Below, in pieces: positions 1 to 7,221 of a stretch of DNA of 64,000 bases. Position 1 is the first letter of the stretch; every line of letters begins with the position of its first letter. A model generated the notes under the pieces. It made no database searches and was not told the DNA's origin. It worked only from the letters and a program-made list of their open reading frames with translations. The translations under genes were made by a program, and so were the position numbers. Location: contig JANQPV010000073.1 of the NCBI GenBank assembly GCA_028285305.1, positions 1 to 64,000 on the forward strand, given 5' to 3'. This DNA is from Alphaproteobacteria bacterium. Lineage in GTDB: Bacteria; Pseudomonadota; Alphaproteobacteria; SMXP01.

Positions 1-56
1 TCCAGGTGAAGTGGAATCCGGTTCACCGTCAGGAAACGCGCAAAACAAAGAATCTG

Positions 57-93
57 GAGCCGTTTTGTGTTTCCGTCAAAACCAAAACGGCTC
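57..93. repeat. 11-bp inverted repeat in the left-hand intergenic region
   Basis: The arms GAGCCGTTTTG (57-67) and CAAAACGGCTC (83-93) are perfect inverted copies around a 15-base loop. No T-run follows, so it is not a classical terminator. It resembles the short palindromic intergenic elements common in alphaproteobacterial genomes, but no second copy was seen in this window. Confidence 0.4.
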
Positions 94-135
94 TAGATCC
101 GGCATTGGTCGCTCAATAAATCGTCAACAAACAAC

Positions 136-173
136 AAAGCCCTCCGTTTGCGTGAGCAGCGGAGGGCTTTTTT
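136..173. terminator. Rho-independent terminator, probably bidirectional
   Basis: The stem AGCCCTCCG (138-146) pairs with CGGAGGGCT (160-168) and is followed by a T-run on the + strand. On the - strand the hairpin is followed by a weaker T-rich tract and lies just beyond the bamE stop. It probably ends both a + strand gene left of the window and bamE. Confidence 0.8.
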
Positions 174-200
174 GTTCCATCGGAGAAAGTTGGAAAGGAA

Positions 201-650
201 CTAATTGCCTCCGCCGCCGCCTGGACCGGGCAAGCGGCCGATATTGCCGAACATCTGTTCAAGGAAGGTAAGTTCCTTGCCGCGGGTCGGCGTGGTCCGG
301 TCCACATAATTAACAACCCGTCCGTCTTCCAGGCCGTAATTCGCAACATTGGCCACAAGATCGTTCTCGTCAAAGGAAACGGCCACCACCTGGCGATCCA
401 CAATTCTTGGGGCGAAAAAGCCGAAGCGCTCTGTCCGGCTCGAGATGTAATACCAAGTGTTGTTCTCGAACGTTGCCGTTGTAGAAGGTGAGCCCAATTT
501 GGAATAAATCTGATCCTTGGTGTCTTGACCGATGGCCACCTTGCTCAGCTGATCTTCTTCCGGCACATAGCCACGCTTATCGACGATGGGGCTGCACGCC
601 CCTATACTAAGAGATGCGGCAACAAGAGCGATTGAAAGAGAGCGTTTCAT
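201..650 (-). CDS. bamE: Outer membrane assembly lipoprotein BamE (SmpA/OmlA family)
   Basis: 149 aa. The N-terminus is a lipoprotein signal ending in LSIGAC with Cys19 as the lipidation site. The body (about residues 28-100, with the segment KDQIYSKLGSP) has the BamE/SmpA fold signature. In the family, BamE is an accessory lipoprotein of the BAM complex that inserts beta-barrel proteins into the outer membrane. The C-terminus is a Gly-rich tail. I chose the ATG at 650 because it puts the signal peptide at the N-terminus; the frame stays open upstream to 755 but adds no recognisable sequence. The gene diverges from the bc1 chaperone gene at 810, an arrangement common in alphaproteobacteria. 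Confidence 0.9.
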   Translation of the reverse strand: MKRSLSIALVAASLSIGACSPIVDKRGYVPEEDQLSKVAIGQDTKDQIYSKLGSPSTTATFENNTWYYISSRTERFGFFAPRIVDRQVVAVSFDENDLVANVANYGLEDGRVVNYVDRTTPTRGKELTFLEQMFGNIGRLPGPGGGGGN

Positions 651-809
651 AGATCTATTCACCCACATGAGTTGTGTCCGACCGGTACACGCATTATCTA
701 CCGTTCGCAAACACCTGCAAGACGTGAACTCAAATTTGTGGTCGTTTTGGGACAATTCCTGGGTCCAGGCCGTTCATTGAGAGCTGAGTTCGGTGAAACA
801 CGAGGGTTA

Positions 810-1358
810 ATGTTCGATTACTTCAAAAAGCGGCGCGCCGATTGGGACCAGGCTGAGCGCTTGTATTTTAAGATCGTGGAACAGTCCCGGCTTCCGTATT
901 TCTATCGCGATGGCCAGGTCGAGGACACCGTTGACGGCCGTTTTGACATGGTGGTTCTTCACGCATTCCCGGTATTCAACCACTTGAAACAACAGGGCAA
1001 GCCAGGCCAAGAATTCGCGCAGACCCTCTTCAACGTTCTCTTCAAACACATGGACTATGCCTTGCGAGAGATGGGTGTGGGCGATCTCAGTGTGGGCAAG
1101 AAGATCAAGAAGATGGCCGAAGCCTTTTATGGTCGCGTCACCAATTACGAGACCGCCTTGGCCGCTGACGACAAAACGTTGCGAGAGGCACTTCATCGAA
1201 ACTTGTACCGTTCGCAGCCCGTGGGGCCCGATACATTGGAGATGATGGCAACCTATCTCCGCCTTCAGGTCAAAGCGGTCTCCACTCACTCACTTGCTGA
1301 TCTCCGAGAAGGTCGTTTGGAATTTGGCGCTTTAGAGCAAGTGCTGGCGCCTGTATAA
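810..1358 (+). CDS. Ubiquinol-cytochrome c chaperone (CBP3/UQCC1 family)
   Basis: 182 aa starting MFDYFKKRRAD, with CGAGGG at 801-806 as a likely ribosome site. The domain spans nearly the whole protein and includes the family-like segment FNVLFKHMDYALREMGVGD. Mitochondrial relatives assist synthesis and assembly of cytochrome b in the bc1 complex; a matching bacterial role is inferred from the family. The frame is open upstream to 672, but the extra residues look non-coding and would cross the divergent bamE promoter region. The DUF177 gene follows 9 bp downstream, so the two are probably co-transcribed. Confidence 0.88.
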   Translation: MFDYFKKRRADWDQAERLYFKIVEQSRLPYFYRDGQVEDTVDGRFDMVVLHAFPVFNHLKQQGKPGQEFAQTLFNVLFKHMDYALREMGVGDLSVGKKIKKMAEAFYGRVTNYETALAADDKTLREALHRNLYRSQPVGPDTLEMMATYLRLQVKAVSTHSLADLREGRLEFGALEQVLAPV

Positions 1359-1367
1359 GGCTGTCTC

Positions 1368-1961
1368 ATGCGATCAATCCAAACGAATTTGTCAGCACTA
1401 AAGCCGCTTGCCACGGAAGAAGTCGCTCATTTGGGCGTGCATGTTCAAATCGAAACCTTGCCGAAAGAAAGAGCAGACCTTGCGCGCGACTTAGGCCTTG
1501 AAGATCTTTCTTCTTTTGACGCGGAAGTTCAACTCGAGCCCGTCCAGAAGAACGAACGAAAGATCGACGGACACCTGTCTCTCTCTGCAAACCTTGTTCA
1601 GAAGTGCGTGGTCAGTTTGGAGCCAGTCGCGGACCGGCTGTCCCGTCGTTTTGAGTTGATCCTCCATCTCTCCTCACTGGACCAAGCCGATGACAGTGCT
1701 GATGAGGATCTGGAAGAGGGCTCAACGCGCATTATCGAGGAACTAAAAGGCGAACAGCTCGATCTGAAGCCCATTCTCATCGAAGCCTTAGCTCTGAGCC
1801 TCAATCCTTATCCGCGAATAGCCACTGCCGAACCAGATGTACCAAATTCGGCTTACATCAGTTTCCAGCGCGACGAGGGGGCGGCCCAAGAACAAGCGTC
1901 TCACGAGACCGAGAACAAACCGTTTTCGAACTTGAAGGATCTGCTGGCATCTAAACACTAA
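1368..1961 (+). CDS. YceD/DUF177 family protein
   Basis: 197 aa. The central part carries the DUF177 pattern: a Cys-containing segment (QKCVVSLEPV), a long acidic stretch (residues about 105-125) and a conserved region around LKPILIEALALSLNPYPR. Members are usually encoded beside rpmF-plsX or plsX and some have been linked to 23S rRNA accumulation; the mechanism is unclear. It lies 9 bp after the bc1 chaperone gene and about 140 bp before plsX. The ATG at 1368 was chosen as the first start after the preceding stop. No rpmF lies between it and plsX. Confidence 0.85.
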   Translation: MRSIQTNLSALKPLATEEVAHLGVHVQIETLPKERADLARDLGLEDLSSFDAEVQLEPVQKNERKIDGHLSLSANLVQKCVVSLEPVADRLSRRFELILHLSSLDQADDSADEDLEEGSTRIIEELKGEQLDLKPILIEALALSLNPYPRIATAEPDVPNSAYISFQRDEGAAQEQASHETENKPFSNLKDLLASKH

Positions 1962-2098
1962 GAAGGCCCACATTTATGTTCGTCATGATTATCTGATATA
2001 GTTAAGGAATCAGAGAACGGTCCGAGGCAATGGCATCGAATGCAGGGATGTCCATAGGGGATACGGAACCGAAGTTCAAAAGGTGTGAGAAAGCGGGG

Positions 2099-3196
2099 AT
2101 GGCGGCACACATTACGATATCGATAGACGCTATGGGCGGGGACAACGGCCCGAGCACGGTCTTGGACGGTTTGGCCCACAGCCATGACCAGAATCAAGAC
2201 ATCAGGTTTCTTCTCTTTGGTGATGAAGCCGACCTTGAGAAGCAACTAAAGAAGCATTCCAGGCTGTCAAACGCGGTCGAGTTGATACACGCAGACACAG
2301 CGGTTGCGATGGACACAAAGCCGACCCAGGCCCTGCGCAAACGCGATGGAACCAGCATGTGGGCTGCCATAGAGGCGGTCAAAGAGGGGCGGGCCAACGC
2401 CGTCGTTTCTGCTGGCAACACAGGTGCTCTAATGGCGATGTCGCGGATGAGTTTGGGGATGATGAGCAGTATAGACCGCCCGGCCATCGCGGCCATGTGG
2501 CCCTGTCAGACGGGGCGGTCGATCGTGTTGGACGTTGGCGCGAACGTCGAAGCCAGTGCGTCACATTTGCTTGATTTTGCGATCATGGGACGGGCCTGCG
2601 CGATGGTTCTTTTCCACAAGGAAGATCCTTCGATCGGTTTGCTCAATATTGGTTCAGAGGATCTAAAGGGCCATTCGAGTATCCGCGAAGCCGCCGAAGT
2701 GTTGAAGGACCCGAGCTTGCGTCTCAATTATGTCGGATTTGTCGAGGGAGATGACATCAGCGCAGGAACGGTAGATGTTGTGGTGACTGACGGGTTTACC
2801 GGAAATGTGGCTCTCAAGACGGCAGAAGGAACGGCGAGATTGATCGGTACGTTTGTCAGGGACTCGTTCTCACAATCGCTGCTGACCAAACTAGGGGCTT
2901 TGTTCGCCGGATCGGCATTCAAGTCGTTGCGCGAGCGGCTTGATCCGGGGACGGTGAATGGCGGACCGTTCATGGGTCTGAACGGGCTCGTTGTGAAGAG
3001 TCACGGCGGTACGGACGCGAACGGGTATGCAAGTGCGGTGAACGTGGCAATCGAATTGGCCCGCGGAGACTTCGTCAATCGCATGGCCAAGACTGTCGAG
3101 CGTGTACACACGGCTCTTGAGCAGGGTGACTCAATGGTGGCTGATGCGGAATTTACCTCAGCGCAACAACAAACGAAGAAAGCGGCCGTATCTTAA
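2099..3196 (+). CDS. plsX: Phosphate acyltransferase PlsX
   Basis: 365 aa, near the usual 340-360. PlsX converts acyl-ACP and phosphate to acyl-phosphate, the first step of the PlsX/PlsY route to lysophosphatidic acid. Diagnostic segments are ISIDAMGGDNGP at the N-terminus, VSAGNTGALMAMS, VLDVGANVEAS and DGFTGNVALKTAEG. Start choice: the ATG at 2099 gives MAAHITISIDAMGGD, matching the family N-terminus. The frame is open to 2030 with two other ATGs, and the ribosome site is not clear, so the start is less certain than the gene. It is followed by fabH in the conserved plsX-fabH order. Confidence 0.95.
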   Translation: MAAHITISIDAMGGDNGPSTVLDGLAHSHDQNQDIRFLLFGDEADLEKQLKKHSRLSNAVELIHADTAVAMDTKPTQALRKRDGTSMWAAIEAVKEGRANAVVSAGNTGALMAMSRMSLGMMSSIDRPAIAAMWPCQTGRSIVLDVGANVEASASHLLDFAIMGRACAMVLFHKEDPSIGLLNIGSEDLKGHSSIREAAEVLKDPSLRLNYVGFVEGDDISAGTVDVVVTDGFTGNVALKTAEGTARLIGTFVRDSFSQSLLTKLGALFAGSAFKSLRERLDPGTVNGGPFMGLNGLVVKSHGGTDANGYASAVNVAIELARGDFVNRMAKTVERVHTALEQGDSMVADAEFTSAQQQTKKAAVS

Positions 3197-3244
3197 AGGC
3201 ATATCGACGTCATGATGCTGATTTGGCTGTAAGCAGTGAAAAAT

Positions 3245-4228
3245 ATGGTGCGAACGCGGATCTTAGGGTGTGGGACTTACTTACCGGCGAATATAGTAAC
3301 CAACACTGATCTATCGAAGAGGATAGACACCTCTGATGAATGGATCCGCGAACGGACGGGCATTCATCGCCGCCACATTGCCGCCGACAACGAATGGACG
3401 TCGGACTTAGCCGTTCACGCCGCGAACGCCGCACTTAGCGATGCCGGTCTCAAAGTAAGCGATATCGATCTCATCATGGTCGCGACGGCAACACCGGACC
3501 ATACGTTTCCTGCAACGGCCGCAGAAGTCCAGCGCAAGCTTGGTTTAAAGCGCGGCGCAGCGTTCGATCTCCAAGCCGTTTGCAGCGGCTTCGTCTACGG
3601 TTTGTCTGTCGCGGACGCCATGATCAAGGCCGGTCAGGCGCAAACTGTCTTATTGATTGGTGCAGAAACGTTTTCGCGGATTCTTGATTGGACCGACCGC
3701 GGAACGTGCGTCCTGTTTGGAGACGGGGCGGGAGCATTCGTTCTTCAGGCCACGCCTTTTGATGAAATTCCCGGAAAGAAGGCGGAAGGTCCCGGTATTC
3801 TGTCCTGCTACCTGCGATCGGATGGAGAGTATACGGATATTTTGTATGTAGATGGTGGACCGAGCTCGACACAGACCGTTGGAAAACTCAGGATGCAGGG
3901 ACGCGAAGTCTTTCGTCACGCCGTCACAAATATCGCCGATGCAATTCGCTCCGTCCTTCGCGATGTGGACCTTCAAATCAGTGACATCGACTGGTTCGTC
4001 CCCCACCAGGCAAATGTGCGCATACTCACCGGGACAGCCAAGAAGTTGCGCATTCCCGAGGAGAAAGTCATCCTAACAGTCGACAGACACGCAAACACGT
4101 CGGCTGCATCCGTGCCGCTTGCCTTCGGCGAAGGATTAGTGGACGGGCGGATCAAGCCGGGCGACTTGGTCTTGTTCGAAGCTATGGGAGGGGGCTTGAC
4201 TTGGGGAGGTGTTCTTGCCCGGTATTAA
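3245..4228 (+). CDS. fabH: Beta-ketoacyl-ACP synthase III (FabH)
   Basis: 327 aa. FabH condenses acetyl-CoA with malonyl-ACP to start fatty acid synthesis. The triad is visible: Cys113 in QAVCSGF, His254 in WFVPHQAN and Asn284 in DRHANTSAA. The N-terminus [13 protein letters not shown] is typical. I chose the ATG at 3245; a GTG at 3236 would add three residues and neither has a strong ribosome site. It lies about 50 bp after plsX. A gap of 329 bp then separates it from ihfA. Confidence 0.95.
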   Translation: MVRTRILGCGTYLPANIVTNTDLSKRIDTSDEWIRERTGIHRRHIAADNEWTSDLAVHAANAALSDAGLKVSDIDLIMVATATPDHTFPATAAEVQRKLGLKRGAAFDLQAVCSGFVYGLSVADAMIKAGQAQTVLLIGAETFSRILDWTDRGTCVLFGDGAGAFVLQATPFDEIPGKKAEGPGILSCYLRSDGEYTDILYVDGGPSSTQTVGKLRMQGREVFRHAVTNIADAIRSVLRDVDLQISDIDWFVPHQANVRILTGTAKKLRIPEEKVILTVDRHANTSAASVPLAFGEGLVDGRIKPGDLVLFEAMGGGLTWGGVLARY

Positions 4229-4557
4229 AGGCATCTACTGGTCAGAACGAGCCCACCGGTTCCCGCTTAAAGCCTCTCGTCAATTGGGGATGACATCTGC
4301 TTGAAATCACACTGGTTTTTGTAAGCACTATTGACGAGAAAATTGTTCCTTCCTATTCTACTCTTTGGTGAAACGAGTCGTAACTGTCCGGTTTATGCTC
4401 CGTGTTGTATCGACAGACCGAAATAGTCTTCTGTACGCCTGGCCTCGAAGGTTCAGTCGGTGGTGCAAGGAGGTCAGGAGTCACGGCTGAGTTGGTGTCG
4501 CGGGCTCGAGTGGATGGCACCGGACCGCGTTCAGGTCTGTATGGGTGATCTTGAGCC
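4229..4557 (+). other. Intergenic region between fabH and ihfA
   Basis: 329 bp with no convincing coding frame. It contains a good sigma-70-like promoter (4331-4359) and a long leader of about 200 bases before ihfA. I saw no strong hairpin followed by T's after fabH. Confidence 0.6.
4331..4359 (+). promoter_or_regulatory. Predicted sigma-70-type promoter for ihfA
   Basis: TTGACG (4331-4336), a 17-base spacer and TATTCT (4354-4359) make a near-consensus promoter. The implied start near 4366 gives ihfA its own transcript with a leader of about 190 bases, so ihfA need not depend on read-through from fabH. Confidence 0.6.
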
Positions 4558-4875
4558 ATGTCTGATCAGTCTTCCAATCAAACCATCACAAGGGCCCAAT
4601 TGAGCGAAGCCGTTTATCAAGAAGTGGGTTTGTCTCGGCACGAATCGTCCCAACTCGTAACCGCTGTCCTCGAAGAGATATGTCAGCGTTTAGAGAAGGG
4701 CGAGAATGTAAAACTTTCCTCGTTCGGGTCCTTTTTGGTGAGGGAAAAGGGCGGACGCGTCGGGCGCAATCCCAAAACAGGCGAAGAGGTTCATATTGAA
4801 CCCAGAAGAGTTTTGGTCTTTCGTCCATCTAACATACTGAAGGAAATGATCAACAACACTGAACGCAGTGACTGA
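4558..4875 (+). CDS. ihfA: Integration host factor subunit alpha
   Basis: 105 aa, a standard IHF/HU-family length. The family signature is clear: [18 protein letters not shown] at the N-terminus, KLSSFGSF, then the DNA-intercalating arm region with [11 protein letters not shown] and the C-terminal helix [14 protein letters not shown] alpha pairs with IHF beta (not in this window) to bend DNA. The start ATG at 4558 gives the usual short N-terminal extension. It is followed by the MerR-type regulator, as in many alphaproteobacteria. Confidence 0.95.
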   Translation: MSDQSSNQTITRAQLSEAVYQEVGLSRHESSQLVTAVLEEICQRLEKGENVKLSSFGSFLVREKGGRVGRNPKTGEEVHIEPRRVLVFRPSNILKEMINNTERSD

Positions 4876-4934
4876 GATGAGCATCCGGGTGAATGTCAGG
4901 GAAGACAGTTGCCTCTTAGGAATGGAGTGAGCGC

Positions 4935-5615
4935 TTGGCTAAGTCGTCGCAAGCATTTCGAACCATAAGCGAGGTTGCACAGGACCTCGATGTCCCCCAA
5001 CACGTTTTGCGGTTTTGGGAGTCAAAATTCTCGCAAGTTCGCCCCATGAAACGCGGGGGAGGGCGCCGGTACTATCGCCCGGAAGACGTGGACGTCCTGA
5101 AAGGAATTCGGATTCTGCTCTATGACGATGGGTTCACCATAAAGGGTGTACAGAAAGTCTTTCGAGAGCGGGGTGTAAGATATGTAGCGGAGACAGGCCG
5201 TAGAAACACCGGCGACAAGATTGGCGATGCTGCCCACCCTGTCGAGAATGCGGCAAAGGGGGCGGGAAAGAGCAAATCGTCCGAGGTCCTGCCACCAAAC
5301 CCGACGCCTGTAGATGGCGAAATAGCGCCCCGGCCGATCGAAGAGAGTCAAGGCAAAGCCGTGGTTTCGGAAACTGCGACGTCTGACGCGCTCCACATGC
5401 GGTCAGCGGACGAAGTAACCGGACTGACGGTGCATCAGCGGCAATCGTTGGAGCATATCCTGAGGGAGCTCACCAGCCTAAAGGATCGATTGGACAAGTA
5501 TCGCTCCAAGCGCAACAGTCAGCGGGTAGTTTCGCAAATCAATTTGGCCAAGCGCAAGGACCTGTCCAACACTCAGGCTACTGCGCCCAAAGAGGCGCGC
5601 GAGTCAAAAGGCTAG
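4935..5615 (+). CDS. MerR family transcriptional regulator
   Basis: 226 aa. Residues about 8-75 form a MerR-type winged helix-turn-helix ([19 protein letters not shown], then the wing [18 protein letters not shown]). The rest is low-complexity and charged with no recognisable effector domain; a helical patch lies at about 165-195. The start is a TTG at 4935: GGAG sits 7 bases upstream and no in-frame ATG is available. It lies directly after ihfA, a conserved alphaproteobacterial pairing whose targets are not known to me. Its 3' end faces the L,D-transpeptidase gene only 3 bp away. Confidence 0.85.
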   Translation: MAKSSQAFRTISEVAQDLDVPQHVLRFWESKFSQVRPMKRGGGRRYYRPEDVDVLKGIRILLYDDGFTIKGVQKVFRERGVRYVAETGRRNTGDKIGDAAHPVENAAKGAGKSKSSEVLPPNPTPVDGEIAPRPIEESQGKAVVSETATSDALHMRSADEVTGLTVHQRQSLEHILRELTSLKDRLDKYRSKRNSQRVVSQINLAKRKDLSNTQATAPKEARESKG

Positions 5616-5618
5616 TGC

Positions 5619-6266
5619 TCAGGGCACGAGAGAGGATGCGTATCCACGGCGTCCTCGAGCAAAAGTCCGCTCGGGTGGTGGCCCCTCACCGAATATGTAA
5701 AAGAGCGAGCCGGGCAGCGCGGCATTAAGATAGACCATGTCGCCTTGGCTCACGGCGGGACATCCCCAGCTTCGCCCGGGTTTCTTCCGTTCCGGCGCCA
5801 TATAACGCGCCCCGTGGATGACAATCCTCCGCTCACGGGCGTTTTTGTTTTGGTCCGTGAGCCCATCCATTTTGAGAGAGTCCCCGTGTGCGCCCACATA
5901 CCGTTCGCCGACCACAAAGAATCCATCGGGCGACATTTTTGAGCCTTCCACATGGCCGAATTCGTTCAGATAGCCGTCATTGTCCTCGTCGGAGCCACGG
6001 CCATGGGCCACCCGCATACGTGCGACTTGCCTGTCTTTTAGATCAACCACAAACAAGCGGTCTTCCGTTGAGTGTTTGCTGTAATCGACGAGCGTCACCA
6101 CACGGGTATTTTCAACCGCGTGCAAGTTCTCTTGCATATAGGTCATGGCCTCAAAGAACTCGTCTTCAGGCACATCGTCGGGCAGCCAGCTATAGCTTTC
6201 AGTGGTTACGCAACCACCCGTCGTGAACAAAGCCGCAATTGCGGCCAATCGAAAAATCTTACGCAT
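5619..6266 (-). CDS. Lipoprotein of the murein L,D-transpeptidase-like YkuD_2 family
   Basis: 215 aa. The signal peptide ends in a lipobox TTGGC with Cys19, so it is probably membrane-anchored and periplasmic. The catalytic-domain family is recognised from IVIHGARYM (His151) and SWGCPAVS (Cys169), the His/Cys arrangement of YkuD-type transpeptidases. Such enzymes rearrange or cross-link peptidoglycan peptides or attach proteins to them; the substrate here is unknown. The ATG at 6266 begins the signal peptide directly. It is convergent with the MerR gene. Confidence 0.85.
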   Translation of the reverse strand: MRKIFRLAAIAALFTTGGCVTTESYSWLPDDVPEDEFFEAMTYMQENLHAVENTRVVTLVDYSKHSTEDRLFVVDLKDRQVARMRVAHGRGSDEDNDGYLNEFGHVEGSKMSPDGFFVVGERYVGAHGDSLKMDGLTDQNKNARERRIVIHGARYMAPERKKPGRSWGCPAVSQGDMVYLNAALPGSLFYIFGEGPPPERTFARGRRGYASSLVP

Positions 6267-6351
6267 GCTTCCCCTCGCAAAGTCACATACTCACCATCCG
6301 CCCCGAACACGGCAAAGCTATGACAAGACCCTCCACGGGGGCAAGCCAGCG

Positions 6352-6380
6352 GCTTGTCTGTTCCGGCGGAGTTCTATATT
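6352..6380 (+). promoter_or_regulatory. Possible promoter of tRNA-Pro
   Basis: GCTTGT (6352-6357), 17 bases and TATATT (6375-6380) give a plausible sigma-70-type promoter about 70 bases upstream of the tRNA. The -35 match is weak. Confidence 0.35.
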
Positions 6381-6451
6381 AAGGGGATCGCGGTCTCCAA
6401 ACCGGAAAAGCGACCGTTAAAATTTGATCTTTCAAGATCTTTCACCGAAAT

Positions 6452-6528
<77 letters not shown>

Positions 6529-6679
6529 TCTGAAAACGGTTCATTCGTCAACTTTGATCGGACCACCTTCGACTTTATCAAGCACGCAGCCCAATAATGG
6601 GGAGCACTTAACCCGTTGATCGCCTATGCACTAGCGTTAGTCTATGTCTGTTCCAATTTCCGATCCAAGGGGGAAAAAG

Positions 6680-7090
6680 ATGAACGACGAAAACAAGCTG
6701 ACGATTGCCAAAGCAGTGGCCGAGCAAATTGGCGTTGAGCAGGCCGTCGTTGCGAACCGCTTAAGTTGGAACCTGACTTTTCAGGGGTTTATGATAGCAA
6801 GTTACGCGCTCGTCGCAACGTCTGCGTTCACCGAACCGAGCCGGACTTGGATCCACCTCATCATCATCGTTGCAGGTATTCTCGTGTCTGTTTCCACTTT
6901 TATTGGTGTCTGGGCGTCACGTCTCCAGTCTTCTCAACTCAAAAGGCACTGGGATGAACAGAATCTCGATATAAGCGGTTATCCTCGGCCATTTGCCGAA
7001 CCTCTGCCATCACTCTTAGGTCGTATACCCCCATTTTTGATTTGCTTCACGATCTCGGCTATGTGGATTGCTTTGCTGTTCATTGACTGA
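6680..7090 (+). CDS. Small membrane protein of unknown function
   Basis: 136 aa. A soluble, mildly amphipathic N-terminus (about 30 residues) is followed by two closely spaced membrane helices (about residues 34-55 and 60-80), a short charged loop with RHWDEQNLD, and a third helix at the C-terminus (FLICFTISAMWIALLF). I chose the ATG at 6680 because AGGGGG lies 6 bases upstream; the ATG at 6644 has no ribosome site. I do not recognise a named family. The TM-pair-plus-tail layout is seen in small membrane proteins near immune-type genes, and the TIR gene lies next door facing this one, but that is suggestive only. Confidence 0.7.
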   Translation: MNDENKLTIAKAVAEQIGVEQAVVANRLSWNLTFQGFMIASYALVATSAFTEPSRTWIHLIIIVAGILVSVSTFIGVWASRLQSSQLKRHWDEQNLDISGYPRPFAEPLPSLLGRIPPFLICFTISAMWIALLFID

Positions 7091-7221
7091 GGGCTGGAGA
7101 TCCACAAAGTCAGAGCACAGAAGCTCTAATGATTGGGCAGAGAGTCTGAAATCAAGCTCCGAAATGCCGAGTTAATCGCTAAGGAGCGCCGTGGGCGGAT
7201 CCCGAATCAGCCAGCGCACCC

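Noticed and set aside
11-403. Short frames near the left edge on both strands
   Set aside because: They run through the terminator and the bamE gene; no support.
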